Shown here: in pieces, positions 6,773 to 15,486 of the stretch
Layout of the letters: every line of letters begins with the position of its first letter
Position numbering within the stretch: the stretch's first letter is position 1
Assembly (NCBI GenBank): GCA_044448685.1
Contig: JBIOHC010000002.1
Coordinates: 62,001 to 126,000 of the forward strand
Length of the DNA stretch: 64,000 bases
Origin: Palsa-965 sp044448685
Lineage (GTDB): Bacteria > Bacteroidota > Bacteroidia > Palsa-965
Direction of reading: 5' to 3'
Position numbers and translations under genes: made by a program
The notes under the pieces: model-generated
Seen by the model: the letters and a program-made list of their open reading frames with translations, nothing else
The model's database searches: none
Told to the model about the DNA's origin: nothing

Positions 6773-7693
6773 TCATTCAAAGCTTAGGTAGGGTTTTATT
6801 CTCCGTATTAAATCTTCATCAGCCAATTCAATGGCTTTCACATCTTCAATGGATTTATACCGGCCATGACGGGCTCTGTAATTCACGATGGCTCTGGCCA
6901 TATTCCAGCGTATATAGGGATGTTTTTTCAACTCGTCCAGGCTGGCAGTATTGATCTTGATTGTACTTAACTCTTTAGTTTCAAGGAGTATATAAGACTC
7001 CATACACTGATATCGGGCTTCATCCATTCCGAAAACCTCCTGTAACTGTTCCTTCCAGGCGAATCCTCCCAGCCTGTTTCTGTATTGAATGATACGTGAG
7101 GCAAAAGCAGGGCCTATACAAGGTACTTTAAGCAGTCCTGCCGAATCGGTCTTGTTCAGATCCAGTACTTCTCCGGGCTTGAGCTTGAGGTTAAAAGCTT
7201 TGTGGGCATAAAGAGTATCAGGTCGGTTTTTGTTTGCATTGAAGGTATCCTCTGGAATTTTTACCCAAGGTTCCAGCAGGGAATCCTGGGCAGGGCTCAG
7301 ACCATACAATTTTTTAAGATCCCCGGGCTTACGGAACCGTCCTCCCTTCTCACAATAGTGAATAACAATACGGGTCTGCTTTTCACTGAGGCCCAGCAGC
7401 ATCCATTCCTTTGCTCCTATTGTATTGGGGTTGAAATAAAAATAGCGGATCTGTTGTCTAAGCTGTTTCGATTCAGGATATACCGTATGGCTGGAATAGG
7501 AAGCGGCATACCCCGTATCAGAGTGGGAGTCAAATGTCAGCACTTTCCAGGCAGCCTTCTGAGGGTCGGACAAAGTACTTGTTTGAAGATATCCGCTCAG
7601 ACAGGAAACAATACTCAGCAGAAATACCAGGAAGAGGATCCCGTTTCTTTCCCGCCGGTTGAACAGAAAATAATCGCGTAAAAATTGTTTCAT
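6773..7693 (-). CDS. Helix-hairpin-helix protein, ComEA-like
   Basis: The 306-residue protein has a short cytoplasmic head, one membrane span (about 18-37, GILFLVFLLSIVSCLSGYL) and three helix-hairpin-helix (HhH) units: about 85-135 (FNPNTIGAKEWMLLGLS), 178-225 (LDLNKTDSAGLLKVPCIGPA) and 250-300 (IKINTASLDELKKHPYIRW). The motif N-T/K-A/D-x2-x-L-x-x-x-P is the HhH signature of ComEA-type DNA-binding domains. In this phylum such proteins are common and are annotated as helix-hairpin-helix; a role in DNA uptake is only an inference. It ends overlapping the apt upstream frame and lies 64 bases after the permease pair. Confidence 0.85.
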   Translation of the reverse strand: MKQFLRDYFLFNRRERNGILFLVFLLSIVSCLSGYLQTSTLSDPQKAAWKVLTFDSHSDTGYAASYSSHTVYPESKQLRQQIRYFYFNPNTIGAKEWMLLGLSEKQTRIVIHYCEKGGRFRKPGDLKKLYGLSPAQDSLLEPWVKIPEDTFNANKNRPDTLYAHKAFNLKLKPGEVLDLNKTDSAGLLKVPCIGPAFASRIIQYRNRLGGFAWKEQLQEVFGMDEARYQCMESYILLETKELSTIKINTASLDELKKHPYIRWNMARAIVNYRARHGRYKSIEDVKAIELADEDLIRRIKPYLSFE

Positions 7694-7757
7694 TGCTTCC
7701 CAAATTGATATGCGGGGAGTTACTCAGGAAACGTAATTTGCGCAAATCAAAATGTGT

Positions 7758-9221
7758 TCATTTTTTTGTTTCGGGCGGGTTCACGGACTTAACGATGAAA
7801 TAAACCGGAATTCCAAGCGACACGATAGCCAAACCGGCTCCGGCATTGACGGGTTGATAAATGAGGAGGTCTATACAGATGGCACTTGTTATCAGGATAT
7901 ACAAAGCAGGTATAAGGGGGTAACCAAATGCCTTGTAAGGACGTTCGGCATCGGGTTCTTTTTTCCGGAGTACGAACACACCTGCAATGGTGAGTATGTA
8001 AAAAAGCAGGGAGGCGAAGGTAGAATAGGTCAACAAAGCCCCATATGTCCCTGAAAGACAGAGAATACACGCCCAGACACATTGTATCCAAAGACCGAAG
8101 GAAGGGACCTGTCTGTCATTCAGTTTTCCTGCCCGGCGAAAGAAAAGCCCGTCTGCTGCCATGGCATAATACAACCTGGCTCCTGCCAGAATGATACCAT
8201 TCATACATCCGAAGGTGGAAATCATGATCAGGGCCGCCATAATGATGGAACCCGTATTCCCGAAAATAACGGAAGCAGCAGCAGCTCCTACTCTGTCGGC
8301 AGCGGCAAAAGAAATACCTTGCCCGTGTACATCCGTAGCAGTCGGGCTTCCATGCAATGGGATCAGGGCCAGGTAAGCCACATTAGCCAGGATATAAATA
8401 ATGGTGACGATAAACGTTCCAAGAAATAAACTCCGGGGTATATTTTTTTTCGGATCCTTTATTTCGGCAGCGATGAATGTCACATTATTCCAGGCATCAC
8501 TTGAGAAAAGTGAATTGATAATGGTTGCACCCATTACTCCCAGCAATGCCAGGCCGGTAAGGGGAATGGTTTGCCATTGACCTGTCACTTCATTCTTAAA
8601 AGTATTTGTTGCATTCCACAGGTGCTGGAAATTATCTGAAAGGGTGGAGCTTTTAAGGCCGATTGCAAGGCCAAGTACAATAAGAGCGAGTAAGGCAAAA
8701 AGTTTGGCCGATGTAAATACAAGTTGTATGCGTTTTCCGTTCTTCACCCCTCGGCTGTTTACATACGTGAGGCCAACAACTACGAGTATGGCCAATACTT
8801 GTTTCCCTGCAATGACAAAAGAACCCATATGGAACAGCTCCGTATTGAGTTCCGGAAAGAAAACAGCGGTATAATTTGCAAAGACGGTGGCTACAGCAGC
8901 AATCACCCCGGTCTGAATAACCGTGAATACCGTCCAGCCATACATAAAAGACAACAATGGGCTGAAAGCCCTGCGAATGTATACGTACTGCCCGCCGGCA
9001 TTCGGCATCATACCGGCCAGTTCACCATAACTAAGAGCAGCGGAAACTGTAATGAGTCCGGTAATGATCCAGACCAGCAGCAGATAACCGGATGAGCCCA
9101 GATCACGGGCCATGAAGGAAGTAACGACAAAGATTCCGGAGCCAATCATGGAACCCGCTACAATGCTGGTTGCATCAAGCAGGCCAAGGGTACGTTTAAT
9201 GCCGGAGTCTTGTTCGCTCAA
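7758..9221 (-). CDS. APC-superfamily amino acid permease
   Basis: The 487-residue protein has about 12 hydrophobic spans and the APC first-helix signature DATSIVAGSMIGSGIF (residues about 16-31), where the unwound helix binds the substrate amino group. FSSDAWNNVTFIAAEIKDP in the sixth-helix region is typical of LAT/YfnA-like amino acid permeases. The start is TTG at 9221; no in-frame ATG exists before the first helix. This TTG follows the stop codon of the upstream permease with no intervening base, so translation is probably coupled. The substrate is not predictable from sequence. Confidence 0.92.
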   Translation of the reverse strand: MSEQDSGIKRTLGLLDATSIVAGSMIGSGIFVVTSFMARDLGSSGYLLLVWIITGLITVSAALSYGELAGMMPNAGGQYVYIRRAFSPLLSFMYGWTVFTVIQTGVIAAVATVFANYTAVFFPELNTELFHMGSFVIAGKQVLAILVVVGLTYVNSRGVKNGKRIQLVFTSAKLFALLALIVLGLAIGLKSSTLSDNFQHLWNATNTFKNEVTGQWQTIPLTGLALLGVMGATIINSLFSSDAWNNVTFIAAEIKDPKKNIPRSLFLGTFIVTIIYILANVAYLALIPLHGSPTATDVHGQGISFAAADRVGAAAASVIFGNTGSIIMAALIMISTFGCMNGIILAGARLYYAMAADGLFFRRAGKLNDRQVPSFGLWIQCVWACILCLSGTYGALLTYSTFASLLFYILTIAGVFVLRKKEPDAERPYKAFGYPLIPALYILITSAICIDLLIYQPVNAGAGLAIVSLGIPVYFIVKSVNPPETKK

Positions 9222-10703
9222 TTAATCTTTCTTGGGATGCATATGACTGTTTCTTCTGCTATAGGCAAAATAAACGATCAGACCGATAGTACTCCAGATC
9301 AGGAAAGCCCTCCAGGTATCCTGTCGAACGCGTGTCATTAAGAAAACATTGAAGCCCATACCAAGGGTCGCAACAACAGGTAATAATGGAGCTTTATACG
9401 GACGGGGAAGTTCCGGATGCTTAACCCGTAAGATCCATACAGCGCCGCAGATCATGGCAAATGCAAGCAGGGTACCCATGCTGCACATTTCCGAAACCTT
9501 ATCAATGGGGGTTACAGCCGCAACGATAGATACGATGAATCCAACCAATATAGTGCTCTTATAGGGTGTTTTGAATTTAGGGTGTATGGCTCCGAACAAT
9601 TTTTTAGGTAACAAACCGTCTTTAGCCATTCCAAGGAAAATACGGGTTTGCCCCAGCATCATCACCAGCATAACCGAAGTAAGACCAGCTACAGCGGCAA
9701 TCGTAATCAGGTATACGGCCCAGGTTAATCCTGCACTGGCAAAAGCAGAAGCTACAGGTGCCCTCATATCAAGCTGGTCGTACTTGACCATCCCTGTTAA
9801 CACCAGAGAAACCAGGATATATAAGGTAGTACAAATAAGCAGAGAAGCTATAATTGCAAAGGGTACATCCTTTTTAGGATTAATGGCCTCCCCGGCCTGT
9901 GTAGAAACAGCGTCAAAACCTATATAGGCAAAGAAAACAATCGTTGCCGCCGTAATAACTCCGTTCCATCCGAAATGACCTTGTCCTTTGGCATCAATTA
10001 CTTCCTGGGGAACAAAGGGATGCCAGTTATGTACATCTACATAAAAAGCTCCGCAAATAATGACAAATACCACTACCGCCAGTTTCAGAATTACAATCAT
10101 GTTGTTGGTGCTGGCTGCCTCCTTGATTCCTTTTACAAGAATGGCTGTCACCACCCAAACAATAAGTAAAGCAGGAAGATTGAATGCAAACGAATATTCC
10201 GGTACAGCCTGGCCCGAAGCGGCCATCTGCTTCACTTTTTCAGATAACGTATAGGGATCATTGGTTAACCAAACGGGAAGATTGATGTGGAATAAATGGA
10301 GCAATTTGTCAAAATACCCCGACCAGCTTACCGCTACCGTTGTGGCACCCATCATGTATTCCAGAATCAGGTTCCAGCCGATAAACCAGGCAAAAATTTC
10401 ACCGATGGTTCCGTACGAATAGGCATAGGCCGACCCTTCAACAGGCAGCACAGAAGCAAACTCGGCATAACAGAGGGATGCAAAGGTGCATCCGATACCG
10501 GCAATGACAAAGGCAATGGCCAGTGCCGGTCCGGCATATTCATGAGCAGCAATACCCGTTAAGGTAAAAATACCGCCTCCAATGATGGCTCCGATTCCGA
10601 GTGAAGTTAATCCCCTTTTGGTGAGAACCCTGTTGAGCTGACTTACTTTCATGTCCGCCTCGAACATGGCTATTGTTTTCTTGCGCCAAATGCTTTTCGA
10701 CAT
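9222..10703 (-). CDS. APC-superfamily amino acid permease, cationic (CAT)-like
   Basis: The 493-residue, roughly 12-14-span protein opens with LTKRGLTSLGIGAIIGGGIF, the cationic amino acid transporter (CAT/YhdG-like) version of the APC first-helix motif. FAYIGFDAVSTQAGEAINPKK in the sixth-helix region is equally typical. A cytosolic head precedes the first helix (MSKSIWRKKTIAMFEADMKV). It is only distantly related to the next gene, so this is a pair of different APC carriers rather than a recent tandem duplication. A TATATTTG -10 box is 27 bases upstream. The substrate is not assignable. Confidence 0.92.
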   Translation of the reverse strand: MSKSIWRKKTIAMFEADMKVSQLNRVLTKRGLTSLGIGAIIGGGIFTLTGIAAHEYAGPALAIAFVIAGIGCTFASLCYAEFASVLPVEGSAYAYSYGTIGEIFAWFIGWNLILEYMMGATTVAVSWSGYFDKLLHLFHINLPVWLTNDPYTLSEKVKQMAASGQAVPEYSFAFNLPALLIVWVVTAILVKGIKEAASTNNMIVILKLAVVVFVIICGAFYVDVHNWHPFVPQEVIDAKGQGHFGWNGVITAATIVFFAYIGFDAVSTQAGEAINPKKDVPFAIIASLLICTTLYILVSLVLTGMVKYDQLDMRAPVASAFASAGLTWAVYLITIAAVAGLTSVMLVMMLGQTRIFLGMAKDGLLPKKLFGAIHPKFKTPYKSTILVGFIVSIVAAVTPIDKVSEMCSMGTLLAFAMICGAVWILRVKHPELPRPYKAPLLPVVATLGMGFNVFLMTRVRQDTWRAFLIWSTIGLIVYFAYSRRNSHMHPKKD

Positions 10704-10730
10704 AGATATTCCTGGTATTCGTTAATTTCC

Positions 10731-10738
10731 CAAATATA
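10731..10738 (-). promoter_or_regulatory. -10 box upstream of the permease pair
   Basis: TATATTTG on the minus strand, a perfect TAnnTTTG, 27 bases before the ATG at 10703. No good -35 TTTG is visible 19-20 bases upstream. Confidence 0.5.
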
Positions 10739-10766
10739 GCCTAAGTTTCCAATACAGTGAATTCAA

Positions 10767-11696
10767 TTAAGAAACAAGGGCAGTTTTGAGTTCTTTATCT
10801 ACTACAGCAAGGCCCTCTATAAATGTATGCGGCTTATACCCCAGATCCTTCCTGGCTTTGTCAAGAATAAAACCTGTACGGGCAGGTCTTTTTGCAGCCT
10901 GGTTCAGGGTATCTGATTTGATAGGATTGATCAGATTACGATCCAGCTTCCAGAAATCTGCTACCTGATAAACAAGATCCAGCACACTGAAAGTCTCCGG
11001 TCCGCTGAGGTTATAAATTCCGGTTGCACACTTATCGGCTATGGCAATACAACCTGCAGCCAGATCTTCAGAGAGCGTAGGAGCACGGAATTGATCATCC
11101 ACCACATTGATCTTTTGTCCTTTGCCAAGTGCATCTTTAGCCCAGAGTACCAGGTTTGAACGGCTCATATTATCGACCAGTCCGTATACAATAATTGTTC
11201 GTGCAATGGCCCATTTAAGCTTGCTTGCCTCAACAATTTTTTCCGATTCCAGTTTGGACCAGGCATAATAGCTCAAAGGGTTTGGCTTGTCTTCTTCCTT
11301 ATAGGGACCTGCCAGTCCGTCGAAAATAAAATCCGTGGAAAGATGTATGAGATGGGAAGCGGGTAAATTCTGTTCCATTACCTGAACAATATAACGCACG
11401 GCATCCACATTCAAGGCCAGACACTCTTCCTTATTCGATTCACAGGCATCCACATTGGTAAGTGCTGCTGTGTGGATCACGACATCCGGTTTGTGCCGGA
11501 CAAATATTTTTTCCAGCTCTTCCTTACGGGTTATATCCAGGGCTTCATACACATACCCTGCCTTGTTTCGCATTCTGTTCTCTCCTTTGGAGGTTGCGAT
11601 TGTTGTGATATCCGTTCGCTGGGAGAGTGCCTGTATCAGCTTTTGACCCAGAAGGCCGTTAGAGCCTGTTATTAGTATTGTTTTCTTTGATGACAT
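10767..11696 (-). CDS. RmlD-like NAD(P)-dependent SDR reductase
   Basis: The 309-residue extended SDR has the Rossmann motif TGSNGLLGQKL (about 8-18), the conserved DVVIHTAALTNVDACE segment (about 74-89) and the catalytic pair YYAWSK (Tyr-x3-Lys). The overall pattern is that of the RmlD family (dTDP-4-dehydrorhamnose reductase). A true rhamnose role is doubtful because no rmlA, rmlB or rmlC is nearby; it is the last gene of a run DUF2851-pspC-K+ channel-this gene, 17 bases after the channel gene. I would call it an RmlD-like sugar-nucleotide reductase. Confidence 0.82.
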   Translation of the reverse strand: MSSKKTILITGSNGLLGQKLIQALSQRTDITTIATSKGENRMRNKAGYVYEALDITRKEELEKIFVRHKPDVVIHTAALTNVDACESNKEECLALNVDAVRYIVQVMEQNLPASHLIHLSTDFIFDGLAGPYKEEDKPNPLSYYAWSKLESEKIVEASKLKWAIARTIIVYGLVDNMSRSNLVLWAKDALGKGQKINVVDDQFRAPTLSEDLAAGCIAIADKCATGIYNLSGPETFSVLDLVYQVADFWKLDRNLINPIKSDTLNQAAKRPARTGFILDKARKDLGYKPHTFIEGLAVVDKELKTALVS

Positions 11697-11713
11697 ACTT
11701 CTGGCTTGGTCTG

Positions 11714-12724
11714 TCAGGAAAAAAGTTCCCGGAGTTTAGTAATCTGTTCGGATGTGCCCAGCACGAAAAGCTTGGCATCATGAATCATTTGAGTATCTGG
11801 AGAAGGGTTGATCACATAGTCTCCTTTGGCTGTTTTAAACCCTACAATATTGGCACCCGACTTATTCCTTACTTCAAGATCACGAATTGTTTTGTTTTTG
11901 TAAGAAGCACTCAGATTCTCGAAGGTTATTTCTTCCAGTTTGATATGTTCCCCTCCCTGTCCTGTAATATAATCCAGGAACTCCATCACATCGGGTTTCA
12001 TGACCAGTGAAGCCATATGAGCCCCCCCTATTTTATCGGGCATGATAACATTATCGGCACCTGCGGCTTTCAGCTTCCTGTCAGAGTTATCATCAGAAGC
12101 CCTGGAAATGATCGTGAGTTTGGGGTTCAGCGTTCGGGCAGAAAGCACGATAAAGAGATTGTCTGCATCCAAAGGCAGTGTGGTGATCAGGGCTTTTGCC
12201 TTCATTACCCCGGCTCTGAGCAACACCTCATCCTGGGTAGCATTTCCAACCAGGATCAGTTCCTTATAGCGGTCGCTCATTGCATCCACTACATGCTGCT
12301 TTTCTTCCACCACCACAAAACGCTGGTGATGGTTTTTAAGCACATGAGCTGCTTCCTTCCCGTTACGGCCATAGCCGCACAGGATGACATGATTTTCGAG
12401 TTTTTCTATTGATGCGTACAAGCGAAGGTCATTAAGGTATTTACGGAATTCACCGTCAGATAATGTACGGGTGATGGTAAAAACAGCATTGGCAAATGTA
12501 CCAAAACTGCCGATAATCAGAAAAGTTGTGAAGAGGCGACCGGAATCACTCAGATGATGTATTTCTCCGAATCCGACGGTACTGATCGTAATCATTGTCA
12601 TGTAAAAGGAATCGAAGAAATTCCAGTGCTCTATGCTCATATAACCTGCAATACCCACAACAATAATGAGGATAATGAGGCCTAAGGAAAAGTATATTTT
12701 ACGGAAACCGGAGAACTTGAACAT
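11714..12724 (-). CDS. Two-span potassium channel with RCK (TrkA-N/TrkA-C) domains
   Basis: The 336-residue protein has two hydrophobic spans (about 12-30 and 68-90) around a pore helix and selectivity filter TVGFGE (in TISTVGFGEIHHLS), the K+ channel signature. It is followed by a TrkA-N (RCK) Rossmann domain, ENHVILCGYGRNGKEAAHVL, and a TrkA-C domain over the last 80 residues (the segment ending DYVINPSPDTQMIHDAKLFV). This is the MthK/Kch layout, in which ligand binding to a cytoplasmic ring gates the pore. Its ATG overlaps the pspC stop by one base (TAATG), so the two are translationally coupled. Confidence 0.93.
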   Translation of the reverse strand: MFKFSGFRKIYFSLGLIILIIVVGIAGYMSIEHWNFFDSFYMTMITISTVGFGEIHHLSDSGRLFTTFLIIGSFGTFANAVFTITRTLSDGEFRKYLNDLRLYASIEKLENHVILCGYGRNGKEAAHVLKNHHQRFVVVEEKQHVVDAMSDRYKELILVGNATQDEVLLRAGVMKAKALITTLPLDADNLFIVLSARTLNPKLTIISRASDDNSDRKLKAAGADNVIMPDKIGGAHMASLVMKPDVMEFLDYITGQGGEHIKLEEITFENLSASYKNKTIRDLEVRNKSGANIVGFKTAKGDYVINPSPDTQMIHDAKLFVLGTSEQITKLRELFS

Positions 12725-12954
12725 TACAATTCCCAGATGCTACGACGACGTGATTTGGAAGGCTTAAAGTATTCCTTATGCTCCAGGATAAAGGCCATGA
12801 TGAAATACATGATGATAGGAGAGCCGAAGGTAAAAAAGGACAGATACACAAAATACATACGTATACGCGTAGCTTTGATACCAAGCTTATCGCCCCACCA
12901 GGCACATACACCGAATGCCTGTTGTTCAAACCAGTGTCTTATTGAATGTATCAT
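12724..12954 (-). CDS. PspC-domain membrane protein
   Basis: The 76-residue protein is a single PspC domain: an amphipathic start with CAWWGDKLGIKATRIRMYFV (about 17-36) and a hydrophobic span YLSFFTFGSPIIMYFIMAFI (about 37-56), then a basic tail (KSRRRS). PspC senses envelope stress in proteobacteria; stand-alone PspC domain proteins are common in Bacteroidota and poorly characterised. It overlaps the K+ channel gene by one base and follows DUF2851 by 21 bases, which suggests a shared membrane-stress or ion-homeostasis context. Confidence 0.88.
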   Translation of the reverse strand: MIHSIRHWFEQQAFGVCAWWGDKLGIKATRIRMYFVYLSFFTFGSPIIMYFIMAFILEHKEYFKPSKSRRRSIWEL

Positions 12955-12975
12955 AGGCCGGATTTTGAAGTGAAA

Positions 12976-14250
12976 TTAAGCATTTTTCAGCAAACTCCGG
13001 CCTACTCCACAGTCTAAACATTTACGGATTGCACAATATTTTGTTTTAAGCTCAAGTAAGGCCTGAGCTCTACCTGCATCCCTCACTTTCAGTCCAAGTT
13101 TTTTCCATTCCCTTATAATGGAATTATGTTCCGCCGGAAGTCCGGAAAGGTATTTCAAAGCCCGTTCCGAAAGTTCTTCCATCCCTTTCTCTTTTCCATA
13201 TACAAACAGAAAAGGACTGACTGTATTGACCAGCATATTCTCAATAGATCCTTCGCCCAGCTGCTTTTCTCCTGGCTCTGTCTTCTTTGAAAAATGGTAA
13301 TGATCCTTCCAATAGGAAGAAGGGTGTGCATGCAACCCTTTTTTTAAGGCCTCAAGTTCTGTCACTTCCATAATTTTTGAAAAAAGATGTTCTGTGTCAT
13401 GCAGCAGACTTGCAAACTGAGCAATACGAAGGGTAGGGAAATTGGCCGGGCGCATACGCAGGAATTTCCAGATACGTTTATCCAGGTTTTTGAGTTTGTG
13501 CTTATGAGCCAGGAACTGGTACTCAGCCTGGAGCCGCTGAGGATAGCTTTCTTCAAAATAATCATCGAGCATACCGGCCTGTCCGAAAAAGAGGGCTTCA
13601 AGCTGGAACAGATTATCCCGGTATGAGCCCAGCATTGCAAAAGGTAAAGAGCGGGCCAGGAGCTCGAACGGAAGAGCATTGGTATGGAAACCGAAATTCC
13701 GGGCCAGGTAAATATAAAATGCCTCTTCCCAGTTATGACGGGCCTGTTTCCATATCTCCCTTATCTCCTCTGCCTTTCTTTCCATACGCGAAACAAGCAG
13801 TCGTTCCAGCCAGGCTTCAAGGACAATGTTATTGACCGAGGCCATCTGATTTCCGCAGGGTATCCAGTCCTTGCTGGTATAGAGCTGGAAGTATTTATTG
13901 TACTGATCCTTATTAATCCTGCCTGAGAGTTCCAGCGTCAGTACCAATGCACCTGCAGCATCCCGTATTTGTTCATCAGCCTCGTATACCACATGCAGGA
14001 TGATATTATCATACGCCTTATCCAGCTGATGGGCATGACGGTTCCAGTCCGATGCCTTAATATGAATCTCGACATTGCCAGCCCATAAAGTCTCGTCAAT
14101 CCGGATCCTGGCGTTGAAAAAGTCCGGGCCAGAATCTCTGTTATGCGCACCGGGGTTCTGTACTTCCAGGCTTTCACCCGTCACAGCCTTCAGCTCCCGG
14201 AAATCATAATTCCGGAATTTCCATATATAATGCAGGAATTCTTCTGTCAT
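12976..14250 (-). CDS. DUF2851 family protein
   Basis: The 424-residue soluble protein matches what I know as DUF2851, a Bacteroidota family of unknown function. Conserved features are the start MTEEFLHYIWKFRNYDFREL, the motif NPGAHNRDSGPDFFNARIRI (about 32-51) and the following GNVEIHIKASDW (about 58-69). These recall a nuclease-like PD/E-x-K arrangement (DSGPDFFNA, then VEIHIK), but a nuclease role is my inference only. A C-terminal cluster KYCAIRKCLDCGVGRSLL carries three Cys that could bind a metal. It heads the run with pspC, the channel and the RmlD-like gene. Confidence 0.8.
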   Translation of the reverse strand: MTEEFLHYIWKFRNYDFRELKAVTGESLEVQNPGAHNRDSGPDFFNARIRIDETLWAGNVEIHIKASDWNRHAHQLDKAYDNIILHVVYEADEQIRDAAGALVLTLELSGRINKDQYNKYFQLYTSKDWIPCGNQMASVNNIVLEAWLERLLVSRMERKAEEIREIWKQARHNWEEAFYIYLARNFGFHTNALPFELLARSLPFAMLGSYRDNLFQLEALFFGQAGMLDDYFEESYPQRLQAEYQFLAHKHKLKNLDKRIWKFLRMRPANFPTLRIAQFASLLHDTEHLFSKIMEVTELEALKKGLHAHPSSYWKDHYHFSKKTEPGEKQLGEGSIENMLVNTVSPFLFVYGKEKGMEELSERALKYLSGLPAEHNSIIREWKKLGLKVRDAGRAQALLELKTKYCAIRKCLDCGVGRSLLKNA

Positions 14251-14344
14251 CTTATACTTTTTGGGGCATAGCGCCGTTATTCCATAAATCCCCCCTGCTA
14301 AGATATTTCACCCTTCCCCATCGCGCTTGACATGTTTGTTAATT

Positions 14345-14376
14345 TTTGGATCAATCTTGAGTCATTTTTATGTTTC
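14345..14376 (+). promoter_or_regulatory. Probable promoter for the TonB-domain gene pair
   Basis: TTTG (14345-14348), 20 bases, then TATGTTTC (14369-14376), one mismatch from TAnnTTTG. It points into the two small TonB-domain genes. Confidence 0.5.
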
Positions 14377-14418
14377 GGGCGGCTGTGATTTTTTTGGATT
14401 GAAACCCAATACGTAATG

Positions 14419-14446
14419 GAACGCGGATTTTTATGATGGTCATGAC
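14419..14446 (+). repeat. Fragment of a GAACGCGGATTTT intergenic repeat
   Basis: GAACGCGGATTTTTATGATG followed by GTCATGAC matches the left end of the element at 37084-37172 (GAACGCGGATTTTCATGATT). The fragment contains the first ATGs of the following ORF, which argues that the real start codon lies further downstream. Confidence 0.6.
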
Positions 14447-14879
14447 TAAAAAATATTTCGTATCTCTACCTTTCATGAGTATGTTAAGAAAATTTATATT
14501 GATTATCAATTTTCTGTTTTTGGCAGGTTATTGCTATGCACAAAACACGATCAAAGTCAGGAAGAATGACAGCACCCTGATTCAACGGTTCTTCCCTGGT
14601 GGAGAAATGGTCTTCATGAATCTGCTGAGAAGGAATATACATTATCCTGCACTGGAATCAGACAGGGGCTCACAAGGCATTGTAATGCTTTCTTTTATGG
14701 TGACTGAGCAAGGCACTGTTTCGGGAATCAAGGTTGATCAGCGAGTGGATGGGTCATCTGCATTCGAAAAGGAAGCTATACGCTGTTTGTTATTGATTCC
14801 ATGGGGGCAGGCATTGAGCAAGGGTATGCCAGCGAATGTAAAACAGTCAATCATTGTTAATTTTATCTCTAAGCAATAA
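14433..14879 (+). CDS. TonB C-terminal-domain protein
   Basis: The open frame encodes 148 residues from 14433, but the first ATGs lie inside a dispersed repeat fragment; ATG 14475 or 14481 (MLRKFILIINFLFLAGYCYA) gives a proper signal/anchor sequence and is the more likely start. After it comes a TonB-C-like fold: FFPGGEMVFMNLLRRNIHYP, then GSQGIVMLSFMVTEQGTVSG and FEKEAIRCLLLIPWGQALSK, the last corresponding to the conserved leucine-x-x-x-P-x-W-x-P region. Classic TonB has a Pro-rich linker after its anchor; here there is almost none. A shuttle role with a TonB receptor is uncertain. It is followed 17 bases later by a similar gene. Confidence 0.75.
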   Translation: MMVMTKKYFVSLPFMSMLRKFILIINFLFLAGYCYAQNTIKVRKNDSTLIQRFFPGGEMVFMNLLRRNIHYPALESDRGSQGIVMLSFMVTEQGTVSGIKVDQRVDGSSAFEKEAIRCLLLIPWGQALSKGMPANVKQSIIVNFISKQ

Positions 14880-14895
14880 ATCAACCCGAATTTCA

Positions 14896-15345
14896 ATGCG
14901 CTCTTATTTACTTCTTTTCCTCTCATTAAGTTTGTGTTATATAACCCATGCTCAGGCTTCTGGTACGCTAAAAAAAACTCCGGACAACCGTACTGATCAA
15001 AAAAAAGCTATCGATACACTTGGGCTTACATGCGGATTTCCGGATCACATGCCGGAATTCCCAGGAGGGGAAGAAGCTCTATTTAAGCATATACATAGCA
15101 ATGTGCTCTGGTCGCCATCGAGGAATGATTCGGTAATAAACGGAAAGGTAATTGTCTCTTTTGTGATTGGTAAGGATGGACAAATAAAGGATCCCCGAAT
15201 TTTAAAGGCTGGAAAAGGCACAGAAGGTCTTCAAAAAGAAATAATTCGTGTTATTCTTGCAATGCCCCGATGGAACCCTGGCCGAATGAACGGTACACCT
15301 GTGGATATTATGTATTATCTTCCAGTAACGATTGAACTGAGGTAA
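14896..15345 (+). CDS. TonB C-terminal-domain protein, second copy
   Basis: I chose the ATG at 14896 (MRSYLLLFLSLSLCYITHAQ, signal peptide) rather than 14854, which lies inside the preceding gene. The 149-residue product has the TonB-C pattern MPEFPGGEEALFKHI, INGKVIVSFVIGKDGQIKDP, EIIRVILAMPRWNPGRMNG and a final strand MYYLPVTIEL. MPRWNPG is the best match to the family's MPxWxPG motif. It follows the previous TonB-domain gene and is divergent in sequence from it. No Pro-rich linker and no membrane anchor beyond the signal peptide are seen, so these may be periplasmic TonB-C-like proteins rather than energy transducers. Confidence 0.78.
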   Translation: MRSYLLLFLSLSLCYITHAQASGTLKKTPDNRTDQKKAIDTLGLTCGFPDHMPEFPGGEEALFKHIHSNVLWSPSRNDSVINGKVIVSFVIGKDGQIKDPRILKAGKGTEGLQKEIIRVILAMPRWNPGRMNGTPVDIMYYLPVTIELR

Positions 15346-15486
15346 TTGTGACTTTTGTTTGGCCCTTCGACCCGATAACTATCGGATTGTGGTGCAATCA
15401 ATAAAAAGAAGGATTTAGACGATGACTCCGATTAGCTTCTACCTTTCGCCTTAAGCTATTAACAGACAGTATAGGACGGGCAGGCT

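Noticed and set aside
10767..11696. True rhamnose pathway enzyme (rmlD)
   Set aside because: No rmlA, rmlB or rmlC is in the window and the gene sits with a K+ channel; kept only as RmlD-like.
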